Source: Arthrobacter silvisoli (lineage in GTDB: Bacteria; Actinomycetota; Actinomycetes; Actinomycetales; Micrococcaceae). Taken from it: DNA of 64,000 nucleotides. The notes below the pieces were generated by a model. It had not been told where the DNA came from and made no database searches. It was given only the letters and a program-made list of their open reading frames with translations. Within the stretch, counting starts at the first letter, position 1. The number at the start of each line of letters is the position of its first letter. Shown here in pieces: positions 43,371 to 52,070 of the stretch. Where the stretch lies: the NCBI RefSeq assembly GCF_003369445.1, contig NZ_QRCU01000036.1, forward strand, positions 1-64,000, read 5' to 3'. The translations under genes and the position numbers were made by a program.

Positions 43371-43808
43371 TCAGCCCATGGGCGCCATCGGAGTCTTGGC
43401 GGAAATGTGCTCCACCAATTCGCCGACACGCTGCTCGGAGTAGTTCCTGGCGATGTCGCCCTGGCTGATGATGCCCACCAGCTTGTGGTCGGTAATGACC
43501 GGAAGGCGCCGAATCTGGTGCTTTTCCATCAGGTCGATCGCGGCGTCGACGCTGGCATCGGCGTCAATCCAGATGGGCTTTCCTTGGGCAAGGTCGGCGG
43601 CCTTCTTCTCACTGGCAACCCAGCCTTCGGCGACGCACTTGACCACGATGTCGCGGTCGGTGATGAATCCCTTAAGCTTCCCATCACCGCCACAGATAGG
43701 CAGGGAACCAACGTCCAAATCGCGCATCATCACGGCCGCTTCCAAGAGCGACTGGTCTTCCTTCACGCATTGGGCATCGGTGGTCATGAATTCGCGTACA
43801 ACACTCAT
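43371..43808 (-). CDS. CBS-domain protein
   Basis: 145 residues from the ATG at 43808 with AAGGAGG upstream. Two CBS motifs occupy the whole length: REFMTTDAQCVKEDQSLLEA ... LPICGGDGKLKGFITDRDIV and IWIDADASVDAAIDLMEKHQ ... LPVITDHKLVGIISQGDIAR. Such stand-alone CBS pairs bind adenine nucleotides and are often stress- or dormancy-related in Actinobacteria. The partner is unknown. Confidence 0.88.
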   Translation of the reverse strand: MSVVREFMTTDAQCVKEDQSLLEAAVMMRDLDVGSLPICGGDGKLKGFITDRDIVVKCVAEGWVASEKKAADLAQGKPIWIDADASVDAAIDLMEKHQIRRLPVITDHKLVGIISQGDIARNYSEQRVGELVEHISAKTPMAPMG

Positions 43809-44152
43809 GAGTCCTCCTTGATCGATTGGCATCGACGCTGACCCGCCCGGCACCGGCGCCGATGATGCCAGACTACGCCTCGAGGGGACCGGAAGGATCG
43901 TGGTCTAGCCCACCATTTCAATAATCCATTCGTTGGAGTATTGTTCCCCTTGGTTACTTACGGATTCGGGGCGCGGGCCAACTTCTGACTGTTCTGGGGA
44001 CGCCGACCGACTCGCACCGCCTCGCTCTGGACCGTCTTTCCGCCGGCCCCTCCATGGACCCGCCCTCCGGGCTACCCGTTGCCCGCCGCGCCGCCCGTGC
44101 CGTCCCGGCGAACGATTATGTTCCATTGCTTTGAGCGAGAAAGACCCCCGCG

Positions 44153-46471
44153 ATGAACAACCCCAACATGCCCGATGCCTCATTCACGCCCAACCCCGAC
44201 AACCCCTTTCCCGTGCCGCTGCCGCCGTCGCCCCTGCCGGGTCCGATCCCGCTTCCGGGACCCGTTCCGTTGCCCGGCCCTATCCCCTTCCCGCAGCCGG
44301 GACCGCTGCCGCTCCCGCCGGACCACGACTGGTGGCGGTGCTGGCGGAACGCGGCCATCAGCGGGCGCTACGAAGGAAGCCAGGCCGGCGCGTCGCTGAT
44401 CGGCCGGTCCCTGGACCTCCGCCTGGACATCGACCGGCGGAACAACGTCGAATCCCCCGTGCTGAACAAGGTCAGCGGGGACATCTACACCAAGCGTTTC
44501 GTGCGGATCGGCGGCCGGTTCCAATTGGTCACCACCTACCTGGAGTCCTGGATCGTAGACAATCCGGTGGTCACGTGGACCCGTTGCCGGGTACGGATCA
44601 GCGGCACCGTCCGCTACTGGCAGGGGGTACACCCGCCCACCACGGTGGACATCTCCGTGGGCTGGTTCTTCGGCGCCATCCAGCCGGCCAGCGTGGTCTT
44701 CACGGTCGGCGGCGCCGCGGAAGCCGCATACACCTGCGCGTACAAGTCCGACTGCTTCCGGGATGTGAACCTGGAAATGGACTTCTGCAGTTCGGTGGAC
44801 GTTGACCCCAAAGCCCCGTCCTACAACACTCACAGCCACAACAACCGCCCCGCGGACCTCGCCGAACGCACCCTGGACATCGGCGCCAGCTACAAGGACG
44901 CCGGCGTGGACGTCCGGATCGACTCCGTGCACACCGTGATCGACGACAGCGCCCCGGCCTTCGTGTCGTGGAATGTCGGCGAACTCCACGATGCCATGGA
45001 GACTTCCTTCAGCCGCTTCAACTCGGGCTGGCCGGCCTGGAATCTCTGGGGAATGCAGGCCGGATTGTTCGACAGCGCGGGCGTAGGGGGCATCATGTTC
45101 GACGCCGCCGCCGGTTTTGGCGGGGCGGGCCGCGGTCCCGACCGGCAGGGCTTCGCCGTGTTCCGCAACCACTCGTGGTTCACCAACCTGGTGGCAGGAA
45201 CCCCCGCGAACCAGGACCAGGCGTGGGCGCAGCGCCACTACCTCTACACCTGGGTGCACGAGGCCGGGCACGCCTTCAACTTCCTGCACTCGTGGGACAA
45301 GGCCCGCCCGGATTCGCTGTCCTGGATGAACTACGACTGGCGCTATGACCAGCGCAACGGGGCGGACCAGTTCTGGGCGAACTTCCGGTTCCGCTTCGAC
45401 GACGACGAACTCCTGCACATGCGCCACGGCGACCGCGCCTCGGTAATCATGGGCGGGGATCCGTGGGCCTCGGGCGGACACCTGGAATCCCCGGCCGGTG
45501 CCATGACGGTTTCGGGCCCGGGCAGCGATGTGGAATTCACCGTCACCGGCAAGAACCACTTCGACTTCATGGAGCCGGTGGCCTTGGAGTTCCGGCTCCG
45601 GAACACCAGCGACGCGCCGTTGGTGCTGGACCGCCGCCTCGACCCACGCTACGGGAACACCACCGTGTACGTGCAGAAGCCCAACGGTACCACCGTGCTG
45701 CACGAATCAGTGGTGTGCTACTACGGCATCCCCGAACCCGTGACCCTCGGCCCGGCGGCCGGGGCCGGTGGCAAGGAGGGCGAGGACCGCTTCAGCGAAC
45801 TGGTCCAACTGGCCTACAGCACCGGCGGTTTCGTGTTCGACGAGCCGGGCCAATACCTGGTCCGCGTGGTCTACGGCAGCGAAGGAGTGCTGCAGGCATC
45901 CAACACCTTCCCGCTGCGGATCGGTTTCCCCGTCACCAAGGAAGAGGACCGCTTCGCGCCGCAATTCTTCAACCGCGAAGTCGGGCTCACCCTCGCCTTC
46001 GAAGGGTCCATGTCGCCCTACCTGAGCAAGGGACTGGACGCCCTCACGGAGGCAGCCGAACGCTTCACGGGCGAACCCTTGGGCGTCAAGGCCGCTACCG
46101 CCGTCGCGCAGTCCGTAGGCGACGATTTCTACCGACGGGAGCACCTCACCATGGTCAAGAGCCACAGCGCCGACCCGCAACGGGCGCTGGCCCTCACCGA
46201 ACCGGGGCTGCAGCGGTACCAGGCGGCCGCGACGCCGTCGGGAAACCTCGCGTACCGGAACCTGGTCCAGTTCCGGACCGGCCTGCACCTGGCCGCCGAC
46301 AACGCCCAGGCCGCCAACGCCGAGGTCGAGACCCTGGCGAAGGACCTCAGCGAGCGCGGAGTCCATCCGAGCGTGGTCGCTGAAGTCCGGGACTTGATGG
46401 CCCCGGTGGCGGCTGGGGAAAAGCAGCAGGAGAAGCCCGCTCCCAAGACCCGCCGGTCACCGCGGAAATGA
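44153..46471 (+). CDS. Large metzincin-like putative metallopeptidase with Pro-rich N-terminus
   Basis: 772 residues without a recognisable signal peptide. Residues ~15-60 are a proline ladder (LPPSPLPGPIPLPGPVPLPG). A beta-rich region follows, then the zinc motif HEAGHAFNFLH at 369-379, i.e. HExxHxxNxxH, the metzincin spacing with Asn in place of Gly, followed by SWDK. SVIMGGDPWASGG downstream may supply the Met-turn. The remaining ~300 residues include an Ig-like stretch (FRLRNTSDAPLVLDRRLDPR, QYLVRVVYGSEGVLQASNT) and a helical tail. I know no characterised homologue. The start codon has only a modest ribosome site (GAGAAAG). Confidence 0.65.
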   Translation: MNNPNMPDASFTPNPDNPFPVPLPPSPLPGPIPLPGPVPLPGPIPFPQPGPLPLPPDHDWWRCWRNAAISGRYEGSQAGASLIGRSLDLRLDIDRRNNVESPVLNKVSGDIYTKRFVRIGGRFQLVTTYLESWIVDNPVVTWTRCRVRISGTVRYWQGVHPPTTVDISVGWFFGAIQPASVVFTVGGAAEAAYTCAYKSDCFRDVNLEMDFCSSVDVDPKAPSYNTHSHNNRPADLAERTLDIGASYKDAGVDVRIDSVHTVIDDSAPAFVSWNVGELHDAMETSFSRFNSGWPAWNLWGMQAGLFDSAGVGGIMFDAAAGFGGAGRGPDRQGFAVFRNHSWFTNLVAGTPANQDQAWAQRHYLYTWVHEAGHAFNFLHSWDKARPDSLSWMNYDWRYDQRNGADQFWANFRFRFDDDELLHMRHGDRASVIMGGDPWASGGHLESPAGAMTVSGPGSDVEFTVTGKNHFDFMEPVALEFRLRNTSDAPLVLDRRLDPRYGNTTVYVQKPNGTTVLHESVVCYYGIPEPVTLGPAAGAGGKEGEDRFSELVQLAYSTGGFVFDEPGQYLVRVVYGSEGVLQASNTFPLRIGFPVTKEEDRFAPQFFNREVGLTLAFEGSMSPYLSKGLDALTEAAERFTGEPLGVKAATAVAQSVGDDFYRREHLTMVKSHSADPQRALALTEPGLQRYQAAATPSGNLAYRNLVQFRTGLHLAADNAQAANAEVETLAKDLSERGVHPSVVAEVRDLMAPVAAGEKQQEKPAPKTRRSPRK

Positions 46472-46491
46472 GGCGCCCCCAGGCATAGCCG

Positions 46492-46539
46492 ACGACGACG
46501 GCACCCGCCTTCTTTCGGGAAGGCGGGTGCCGCCGTCGT
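46492..46539 (+). terminator. Strong hairpin after the metzincin-like gene
   Basis: GGCACCCGCCTTC (46500-46512) pairs perfectly with GAAGGCGGGTGCC (46519-46531) around TTTCGG. The stem extends outward through ACGACG/CGTCGT with one mismatch. Confidence 0.75.
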
Positions 46540-46618
46540 GCTGCGTTATGGCGCGGCGTGAATGTCAGCCCCCGCTGATAGCTTGGCTTCATCAGTTCGA
46601 CAGCCTTTTGGGGGCGCA

Positions 46619-49600
46619 ATGTTCTTTCTCGACGCGGAGACGGCCGGCCGGCCCAAGGACCTGGTGTATTCGGCCAGCGACCTTGTGGCCGCTGCTACGT
46701 GCGAGTACCAGGTCCTGCGGAAGCTCGACGAGAAACTCGGCCGCAGCGCCCCTGCGGATTTCCCGAAGGACCCCATGCTGGACCGCGCCGCGACGCTCGG
46801 CGACGTCCACGAGCACAAGGTGCTTGACGCGTTCCTCGCGGAGTTCGGCACCTGGGATCCGGCCACGGGACGGGGCGTGTACGACGTCGTTCCCGCCGGC
46901 GAGATGGACCGGGCCACCCTGCGCGCCAAGCATGAGGAATCGATCGGAGCCCTTCGGTCCGGGGCGGACATCGTGTTCCAGGCCGCGTTCTTCGACGGCA
47001 CCTTCCACGGCCGCTCCGACTTCCTGGTGAAGCGCGGCCAGGGCAGGTATGCGGTGTTCGACACCAAGCTGGCCCGGCACGCGAAAGTCACCGCGTTGCT
47101 GCAGCTGGCCGCGTACGCAGATCAGCTCCTCACAGCGGATATCGCACCCGATCCCACTGTCACCCTGGTGCTCGGAAACGGAAGCCACAGCGACCACGTC
47201 CTGGCAGACATCCTTCCTGTCTTCAGGGAACGCCGGGAGCGTTTCCTCGACATGACGGCGGACCACATCGCCGGCACCGGTCCGGTCGGCTGGGGCGATC
47301 CGCGCTACTCCGCCTGCGGCCGCTGCGACTACTGCGCCGAGCAGGTCCTCCTGCATCGCGACCTCCTGATGGTGGCCGGGATGCGCGTCAACCGGCGCAA
47401 GAAGCTGATCGAATCAGGGATCACCACCATCGACCAACTGGCCGCGGCGCCCGCTGACGGCGACGCCACCTTCCGGCGGCTGCGGGAGCAGGCCCGGCTC
47501 CAGACCGGCACCGGCACGCCGGACGGCACCGTCCACTACACGAACAAGCTGGGTGAGGCCAAGGCCGTGGGCTGTACGGTCCTGCCCGACAACACCCTGG
47601 GCCGTATCCCGGCTCCGGACCCCGGCGATATCTTCTTCGACTTCGAGGGCGACCCCCTGTGGCAGGATCCCGCCGGCGTGTGGGGGCTGGAGTATCTGTT
47701 CGGGGTGGTCGAAAATCCGGTGGAGCCTGGTGCGGCGCCCGTGTTCCGGCCGTTCTGGGCCCACTCCCGGGCCGAGGAGGGCAAGGCTTTCCGGAACTTC
47801 CTGGACTACGTCGCCGAACGCCGCGCCAAGTATCCCGGCATGCACATCTACCACTACGCGTCCTACGAGAAGACGGCGCTGCGGAACCTGTCCCTGAGCC
47901 ACGTGATGGGCGAAGCCGAGGTGGACGGGCTCTTGCGCGACGGCGTGCTCGTGGACCTGTACGACACCGTGCGCCACAGTCTGCGGATTTCCGAGAACTC
48001 CTACAGCATCAAGAAGCTCGAACCCCTCTACATGGGCGAACACCTGCGCTCCGGGGATGTCACCGACGCCGGAGCCTCCGTGATTGCGTACGCCAACTAC
48101 TGCACGGCCCGGGACACGGGGCAAACGGACGAAGCCGCGGCGATCCTGGCGAGCATCTCCGACTACAACGAATACGACTGCCTCTCCACCCTGGAACTGC
48201 GCAACTGGCTGCTCGGCCTCGCCGCGGAGCGGTCCATCGAGGTAGGCGCTGCTGCCCCGGTGTCCCCCGCCGACGCAGTCATCGAGTCCTCGCAGGTCGC
48301 CGCCGGGTACGAAGCCGCCCCTGGGGAAGCTGCGTTGCTGGAGTACCTGGGCACCCTGACGGAGGAAGAACTCCAGTCTGACGATGCCCGCGCCATTGCC
48401 CTGGTGGCTGCCGCCGTCGGCTACCACCGGCGCGAAGACAAACAGTACTGGTGGGGCCACTTCGACCGCCTCGACAAGCCCGTCTCAGAATGGGAAGACA
48501 CCCGGGATGTGTTCCTGGCCGAAAACGTTGAAGTGCTCCAGAACTGGGCGAAACCCGGGCCGCGCAAGAATCCTGTCCGCACGATCCGGTTGACCGGCAG
48601 GGCCGCCGAAGGGTCCGACTTTTCGGCGGGCAGGACGTTCTTCCGGATGTATGGGCCTCCCCTGCCGGAGTGCCTGCAGGGAAAGGACGACGCCTCGGGC
48701 CTTCAGTCCGCCTTGGGCCGCTCCGGTTGGGCGGGCACGGAGGTGGTCGACAGCGCCGAAATTGGTGGCCGGGATGCCGTGGTCATCGCCGAGCGGTTGC
48801 CCCGCGGCGCCACGGAGTTTGCGGCATTGCCCATGGCCCTGACCCCGGACAGGCCGATTCCCACCGACGGGCAGAAGGCCGCCCTGGCGCAGCTGGCCAC
48901 CAGTCTTCGGCACGCCCTTCCGTCGTGGCCCCGCGACCCCGCCTTGGATCTGCTCCGCCGCCGCCCACCCCGGCTGAGGAGCCGTGCTGCGCTGCCCCCG
49001 GTGGCGGACGGCCCGGACGGCTACATCGACGCGATTACCGAAGCCGTGGCAGATCTCGACCATTCCTGCCTTGCGGTGCAGGGGCCGCCCGGGACCGGGA
49101 AGACGCACGTCGGTTCCCATGTGGTGGCCCGGCTGGTGGCGCGCGGTTGGAAGGTGGGGGTCGTCGCCCAATCGCATGCCGTGGTGGAGAACATGCTGTG
49201 CGCTGCCGTGGAGAAAGCGGGCGTCGATCCGCAGCGGGTGGCGAAGGAAGTCAAGCACGACGATCCGCTGCCCTGGCAGCAACGCGACAAATCCGGCGTC
49301 GAACGCCTCCTCGCCGGACCCGGCGGCGCCCTGATCGGCGGCACGGCGTGGACCATGACAGGCAACGGGGTGCCAGCGGGGTCCCTGGACCTGCTCGTCA
49401 TCGACGAGGCCGGTCAGTTCTCGCTGGCCAACACCATGGCGGTCAGCCGCGCGGCACAACGGCTCCTTCTCCTGGGCGACCCGCAGCAACTCCCGCAGGT
49501 CACGCAAGGGAAGCATCCGGAGCCGGTGGACGAATCGGCCCTCGGCTGGCTCTCGCAGGGACACCACACCTTGCCGCCGGAACTGGGCTATTTCCTGGCC

Positions 49601-50239
49601 ACGTCATGGCGGATGCACCCTGAACTGTGCGCGGCCGTGTCAGAACTCTCCTACGACGGCCGGCTCCGCGCCGCTCCCCCGGCCTCGGCACGGCACCTTG
49701 AGGGTTGCCCACCCGGGATCGAGTGTGTCTATGTGCCACACCGCGGGAATTCGACGTCGTCACCCGAGGAAGCTGCGGAGGTGGTCCGGCAGGTCGGGGC
49801 CCACCTCGGCCTGGGCTGGCTCGACCCCCAGAAGGATCCCGAAGCCAGGCCACTCGAGGAGCAGGATGTCCTGGTGGTCGCCGCCTATAACGCCCAGGTG
49901 CAACTGATCCGGAGCGAACTGCGGGCGGCTGGACTGGGGAACGTGAGGGTGGGGACCGTGGACAAGTTCCAAGGCCAGGAGGCGCCGGTGGTCATCGTGT
50001 CGATGGCGGCGTCGGCGGCCGGCGAGGTTCCGCGCGGCATGGAGTTCCTGCTCTCCCGGAACCGGATCAACGTGGCGGTTTCGCGCGGGCAGTGGCGCGC
50101 CGTCGTCGTCCGCTCACCGGAGCTGAGCAACTACCTGCCCGTCCACCCGGAGGGCCTCGAGCAGCTGGGCGGGTTCATCGGACTCTGTCAGAGAGCAGGC
50201 GGCCGGAGGGCGGATGGTCAACTGCTCGGAACGACTTAA
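46619..50239 (+). CDS. TM0106-type Cas4/RecB-like nuclease fused to a superfamily 1 helicase
   Basis: 1206 residues from the ATG at 46619, four bases after GGGGGC; an ATG at 46562 is also open but lacks a ribosome site. The N-terminal third is a Cas4/AddB-like nuclease: an early Cys in ATCEYQVLRKL, GRSDFLVKRGQGRYAVFDTK with the D and DxK residues, and CGRCDYC completing a likely four-cysteine iron-sulfur site. A second region, IFFDFEGDPLWQDPAG, is an RNase H-like exonuclease strand. The C-terminal third is a DNA2/UPF1-type helicase: GPPGTGKTHVGSHVV, LLVIDEAGQFSL, LLGDPQQLPQVTQG, VGTVDKFQGQEAPVVIVSMA. A DNA repair or defence role fits; substrate unknown. Confidence 0.85.
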   Translation: MFFLDAETAGRPKDLVYSASDLVAAATCEYQVLRKLDEKLGRSAPADFPKDPMLDRAATLGDVHEHKVLDAFLAEFGTWDPATGRGVYDVVPAGEMDRATLRAKHEESIGALRSGADIVFQAAFFDGTFHGRSDFLVKRGQGRYAVFDTKLARHAKVTALLQLAAYADQLLTADIAPDPTVTLVLGNGSHSDHVLADILPVFRERRERFLDMTADHIAGTGPVGWGDPRYSACGRCDYCAEQVLLHRDLLMVAGMRVNRRKKLIESGITTIDQLAAAPADGDATFRRLREQARLQTGTGTPDGTVHYTNKLGEAKAVGCTVLPDNTLGRIPAPDPGDIFFDFEGDPLWQDPAGVWGLEYLFGVVENPVEPGAAPVFRPFWAHSRAEEGKAFRNFLDYVAERRAKYPGMHIYHYASYEKTALRNLSLSHVMGEAEVDGLLRDGVLVDLYDTVRHSLRISENSYSIKKLEPLYMGEHLRSGDVTDAGASVIAYANYCTARDTGQTDEAAAILASISDYNEYDCLSTLELRNWLLGLAAERSIEVGAAAPVSPADAVIESSQVAAGYEAAPGEAALLEYLGTLTEEELQSDDARAIALVAAAVGYHRREDKQYWWGHFDRLDKPVSEWEDTRDVFLAENVEVLQNWAKPGPRKNPVRTIRLTGRAAEGSDFSAGRTFFRMYGPPLPECLQGKDDASGLQSALGRSGWAGTEVVDSAEIGGRDAVVIAERLPRGATEFAALPMALTPDRPIPTDGQKAALAQLATSLRHALPSWPRDPALDLLRRRPPRLRSRAALPPVADGPDGYIDAITEAVADLDHSCLAVQGPPGTGKTHVGSHVVARLVARGWKVGVVAQSHAVVENMLCAAVEKAGVDPQRVAKEVKHDDPLPWQQRDKSGVERLLAGPGGALIGGTAWTMTGNGVPAGSLDLLVIDEAGQFSLANTMAVSRAAQRLLLLGDPQQLPQVTQGKHPEPVDESALGWLSQGHHTLPPELGYFLATSWRMHPELCAAVSELSYDGRLRAAPPASARHLEGCPPGIECVYVPHRGNSTSSPEEAAEVVRQVGAHLGLGWLDPQKDPEARPLEEQDVLVVAAYNAQVQLIRSELRAAGLGNVRVGTVDKFQGQEAPVVIVSMAASAAGEVPRGMEFLLSRNRINVAVSRGQWRAVVVRSPELSNYLPVHPEGLEQLGGFIGLCQRAGGRRADGQLLGTT

Positions 50240-50327
50240 CGCACGACGAGCGAACCCGCCCGCCAAGGGGTGCCGTCATTTCGGCGAGAGGCCGGCACCG
50301 CGCACTGATCGGAGGTGCGGGATCCGC

Positions 50328-51116
50328 TCAGTGCGCCATGAACCGGGCGGTCATCGGCACGACCACCCACCGGGGCATGATGCGGGCGAACACGGCGCCC
50401 ACGCGGTTGATGCCGCCCGAGACGACGGCGCCGGGGGTGCGGCGGGCGTCGAGGGCGCGCATGGCCGTCGTGACGACCTGCCCGGCGGTCTGCAGCCTGC
50501 CGACTGCGGCGGATTCGGTGCCGACGACGTCGAAGAACTCGGTGCGGGTGGCACCGGGGCAGAGCGCGGTGACGCGCAGTCCGGAATCGCGCGTCTCGAA
50601 GGCGACCGCCTCCGTGAAGCTCAGCACGAAGGCCTTCGTCGCACCGTAAACCGCCATGAGCGGCAAGGGCTGGAAAGCGGCCGTGCTCGCGACATTCACG
50701 AGCACGCCGCGGCCGGACGCCGTCATCTCGGGCAGGAAGGCCCGCGTTAGCGACACCACCGCGGCGACGTTGAGCCTCACCTGTTCGTCGAGCCGGGCTG
50801 CATCCGCGTCGACGAGTCCGCCGTGCATGCCATACCCGGCATTGTTGATGAGCGAGTCGACCGTGAGGCCCCGGTCACGAACGGCGGCAACCAGGGTGGC
50901 GGTAGCGGCCGGCGCGGTGAGGTCGAGGGCGACGGTGTGTACGTCGACGCCGTGCGTCGACCTGATCTCGTCGGCCAGTTCGGTGAGACGGTGTTCGCGG
51001 CGGGCCACGAGCACGAGAGATGCGCCCCTGGCGGCGAGCACCCGGGCGAACTCGGCACCAAGGCCAGAGCTAGCGCCGGTGATGAGGACGGTTGTGCCGG
51101 CGTGACTGCGGGACAT
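50328..51116 (-). CDS. Short-chain dehydrogenase/reductase
   Basis: 262 residues. The cofactor motif is TGASSGLGAEFARVLAARGA, followed by NNAGYG and the catalytic Ser...Tyr-x-x-x-Lys in VNVASTAAFQPLPLMAVYGA with TK next. The basic residue in LVLVARREHRL favours NADP. The C-terminus has a hydrophobic end like DltE-type SDRs. It is divergent from a TetR regulator with a shared operator, so it is probably the controlled gene. Confidence 0.85.
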   Translation of the reverse strand: MSRSHAGTTVLITGASSGLGAEFARVLAARGASLVLVARREHRLTELADEIRSTHGVDVHTVALDLTAPAATATLVAAVRDRGLTVDSLINNAGYGMHGGLVDADAARLDEQVRLNVAAVVSLTRAFLPEMTASGRGVLVNVASTAAFQPLPLMAVYGATKAFVLSFTEAVAFETRDSGLRVTALCPGATRTEFFDVVGTESAAVGRLQTAGQVVTTAMRALDARRTPGAVVSGGINRVGAVFARIMPRWVVVPMTARFMAH

Positions 51117-51133
51117 AGGGGCTCCGATCGATC

Positions 51134-51154
51134 GATGTTGGCAATGACAACATC
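51134..51154. promoter_or_regulatory. Probable TetR operator between the SDR and TetR genes
   Basis: GATGTTG and CAACATC are perfect complementary arms around GCAATGA. A second partial copy, CAATGTTGTCAATG, lies at 51169-51182. Both sit in the 92-bp gap between the divergent genes. Confidence 0.65.
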
Positions 51155-51208
51155 ATGCCCGCACTACCCAATGTTGTCAATGCCTACTTACGTCCCTAGA
51201 CTCGAGGC

Positions 51209-51805
51209 ATGCCCGCTTCGAAGTATCACCGCGAGAACCTCCGCGCGACGCTGCTCGAGCTCGCCGAGGCCACGGTGCGCAGCTCTGGTGTGGAGTCGCT
51301 CTCCTTGCGGCAGCTGGCGCGCGACGCCGGCGTAAGCCACGCCGCACCAGCACGGCATTTCCGTGACCGGCAGGCGCTGCTGGACGCCTTGGCATTCGAT
51401 GGTTTCGAGCGGCTTAACGCCATGATGTCCGACGCCGCGGGATCCGAAGGCTCATTTGAGACCCGCTTCCGTGCGCTGGCGACTGCCTACGTCGACTTCG
51501 CCGTCGAAAACGCGGCCCTCCTCGGGCTCATGTACATCGCGAAGCACGCCGAAGGGGCCAGCGACGCGCTCATCGCCGCAGGCCGGCGGAGCATGGATCT
51601 GGCAGTCTCCCTCGTCGCGGCCGCACAGGCGGCCGGGCAGGTGATACCCGGCGACTCCGGTCGCATCGCGCTCGTCGTGTTCGCCAGCGTGCACGGCGTC
51701 GCATCGCTCGCGACGGATGAACTGCTCGACGGCATGAGTGTGGAAGACGCGACCGCGGCAACAGTCGAGCTGTTATTGCGGGCGATCACCGTGACCCCGC
51801 GCTGA
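51209..51805 (+). CDS. TetR/AcrR-family regulator
   Basis: 198 residues. The DNA-binding domain is KYHRENLRATLLELAEATVR, then SLSLRQLARDAGVSHAAPAR and HFRDRQALLDALAFDGFERL. The C-terminal part (FVASVHGVASLATDELL-like, reading FASVHGVASLATDELLDGMS) is the WHG-type ligand domain. It most likely represses itself and the divergent SDR gene through the palindrome between them. Confidence 0.88.
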   Translation: MPASKYHRENLRATLLELAEATVRSSGVESLSLRQLARDAGVSHAAPARHFRDRQALLDALAFDGFERLNAMMSDAAGSEGSFETRFRALATAYVDFAVENAALLGLMYIAKHAEGASDALIAAGRRSMDLAVSLVAAAQAAGQVIPGDSGRIALVVFASVHGVASLATDELLDGMSVEDATAATVELLLRAITVTPR

Positions 51806-51843
51806 GGCCGCGGGGCTCGCATACCGGTAAGACGCCTCAACGC

Positions 51844-51884
51844 CCGACGGCGGCATACCCGTTTCTGGGGCATGCCGCCGTCGG
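51844..51884 (+). terminator. Hairpin after the TetR gene
   Basis: CCGACGGCGGCAT (51844-51856) pairs with ATGCCGCCGTCGG (51872-51884); part of the intervening sequence (CCC/GGG) can lengthen the stem. It directly precedes the 60-bp repeat array. Confidence 0.7.
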
Positions 51885-51887
51885 TGA

Positions 51888-52067
51888 CTGGGCCCACGCC
51901 GGCAGGGTTCCCTGACCGCAGCGCAGCGGAGGTTAGGGGGCCGGTGGCTGGGCCCACGCCGGCAGGGTTCCCTGACCGCAGCGCAGCGGAGGTTAGGGGG
52001 CCGGTGGCTGGGCCCACGCCGGCAGGGTTCCCTGACCGCAGCGCAGCGGAGGTTAGGGGGCCGGTGG
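51888..52067. repeat. Three perfect tandem copies of a 60-bp repeat
   Basis: The unit starts CTGGGCCCACGCCGGCAGGG and ends GGTTAGGGGGCCGGTGG; it repeats exactly three times over 180 bp. Each unit contains the near-palindrome CCGCAGCGCAGCGG. The array fills the gap between the convergent TetR and Old-Yellow-Enzyme genes and has no start codon context. Identical copies imply recent expansion. Confidence 0.97.
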
Positions 52068-52070
52068 GGA

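Noticed and set aside
51888..52067. CRISPR array
   Set aside because: The 60-bp units are contiguous and identical, without variable spacers, and no cas genes are present.
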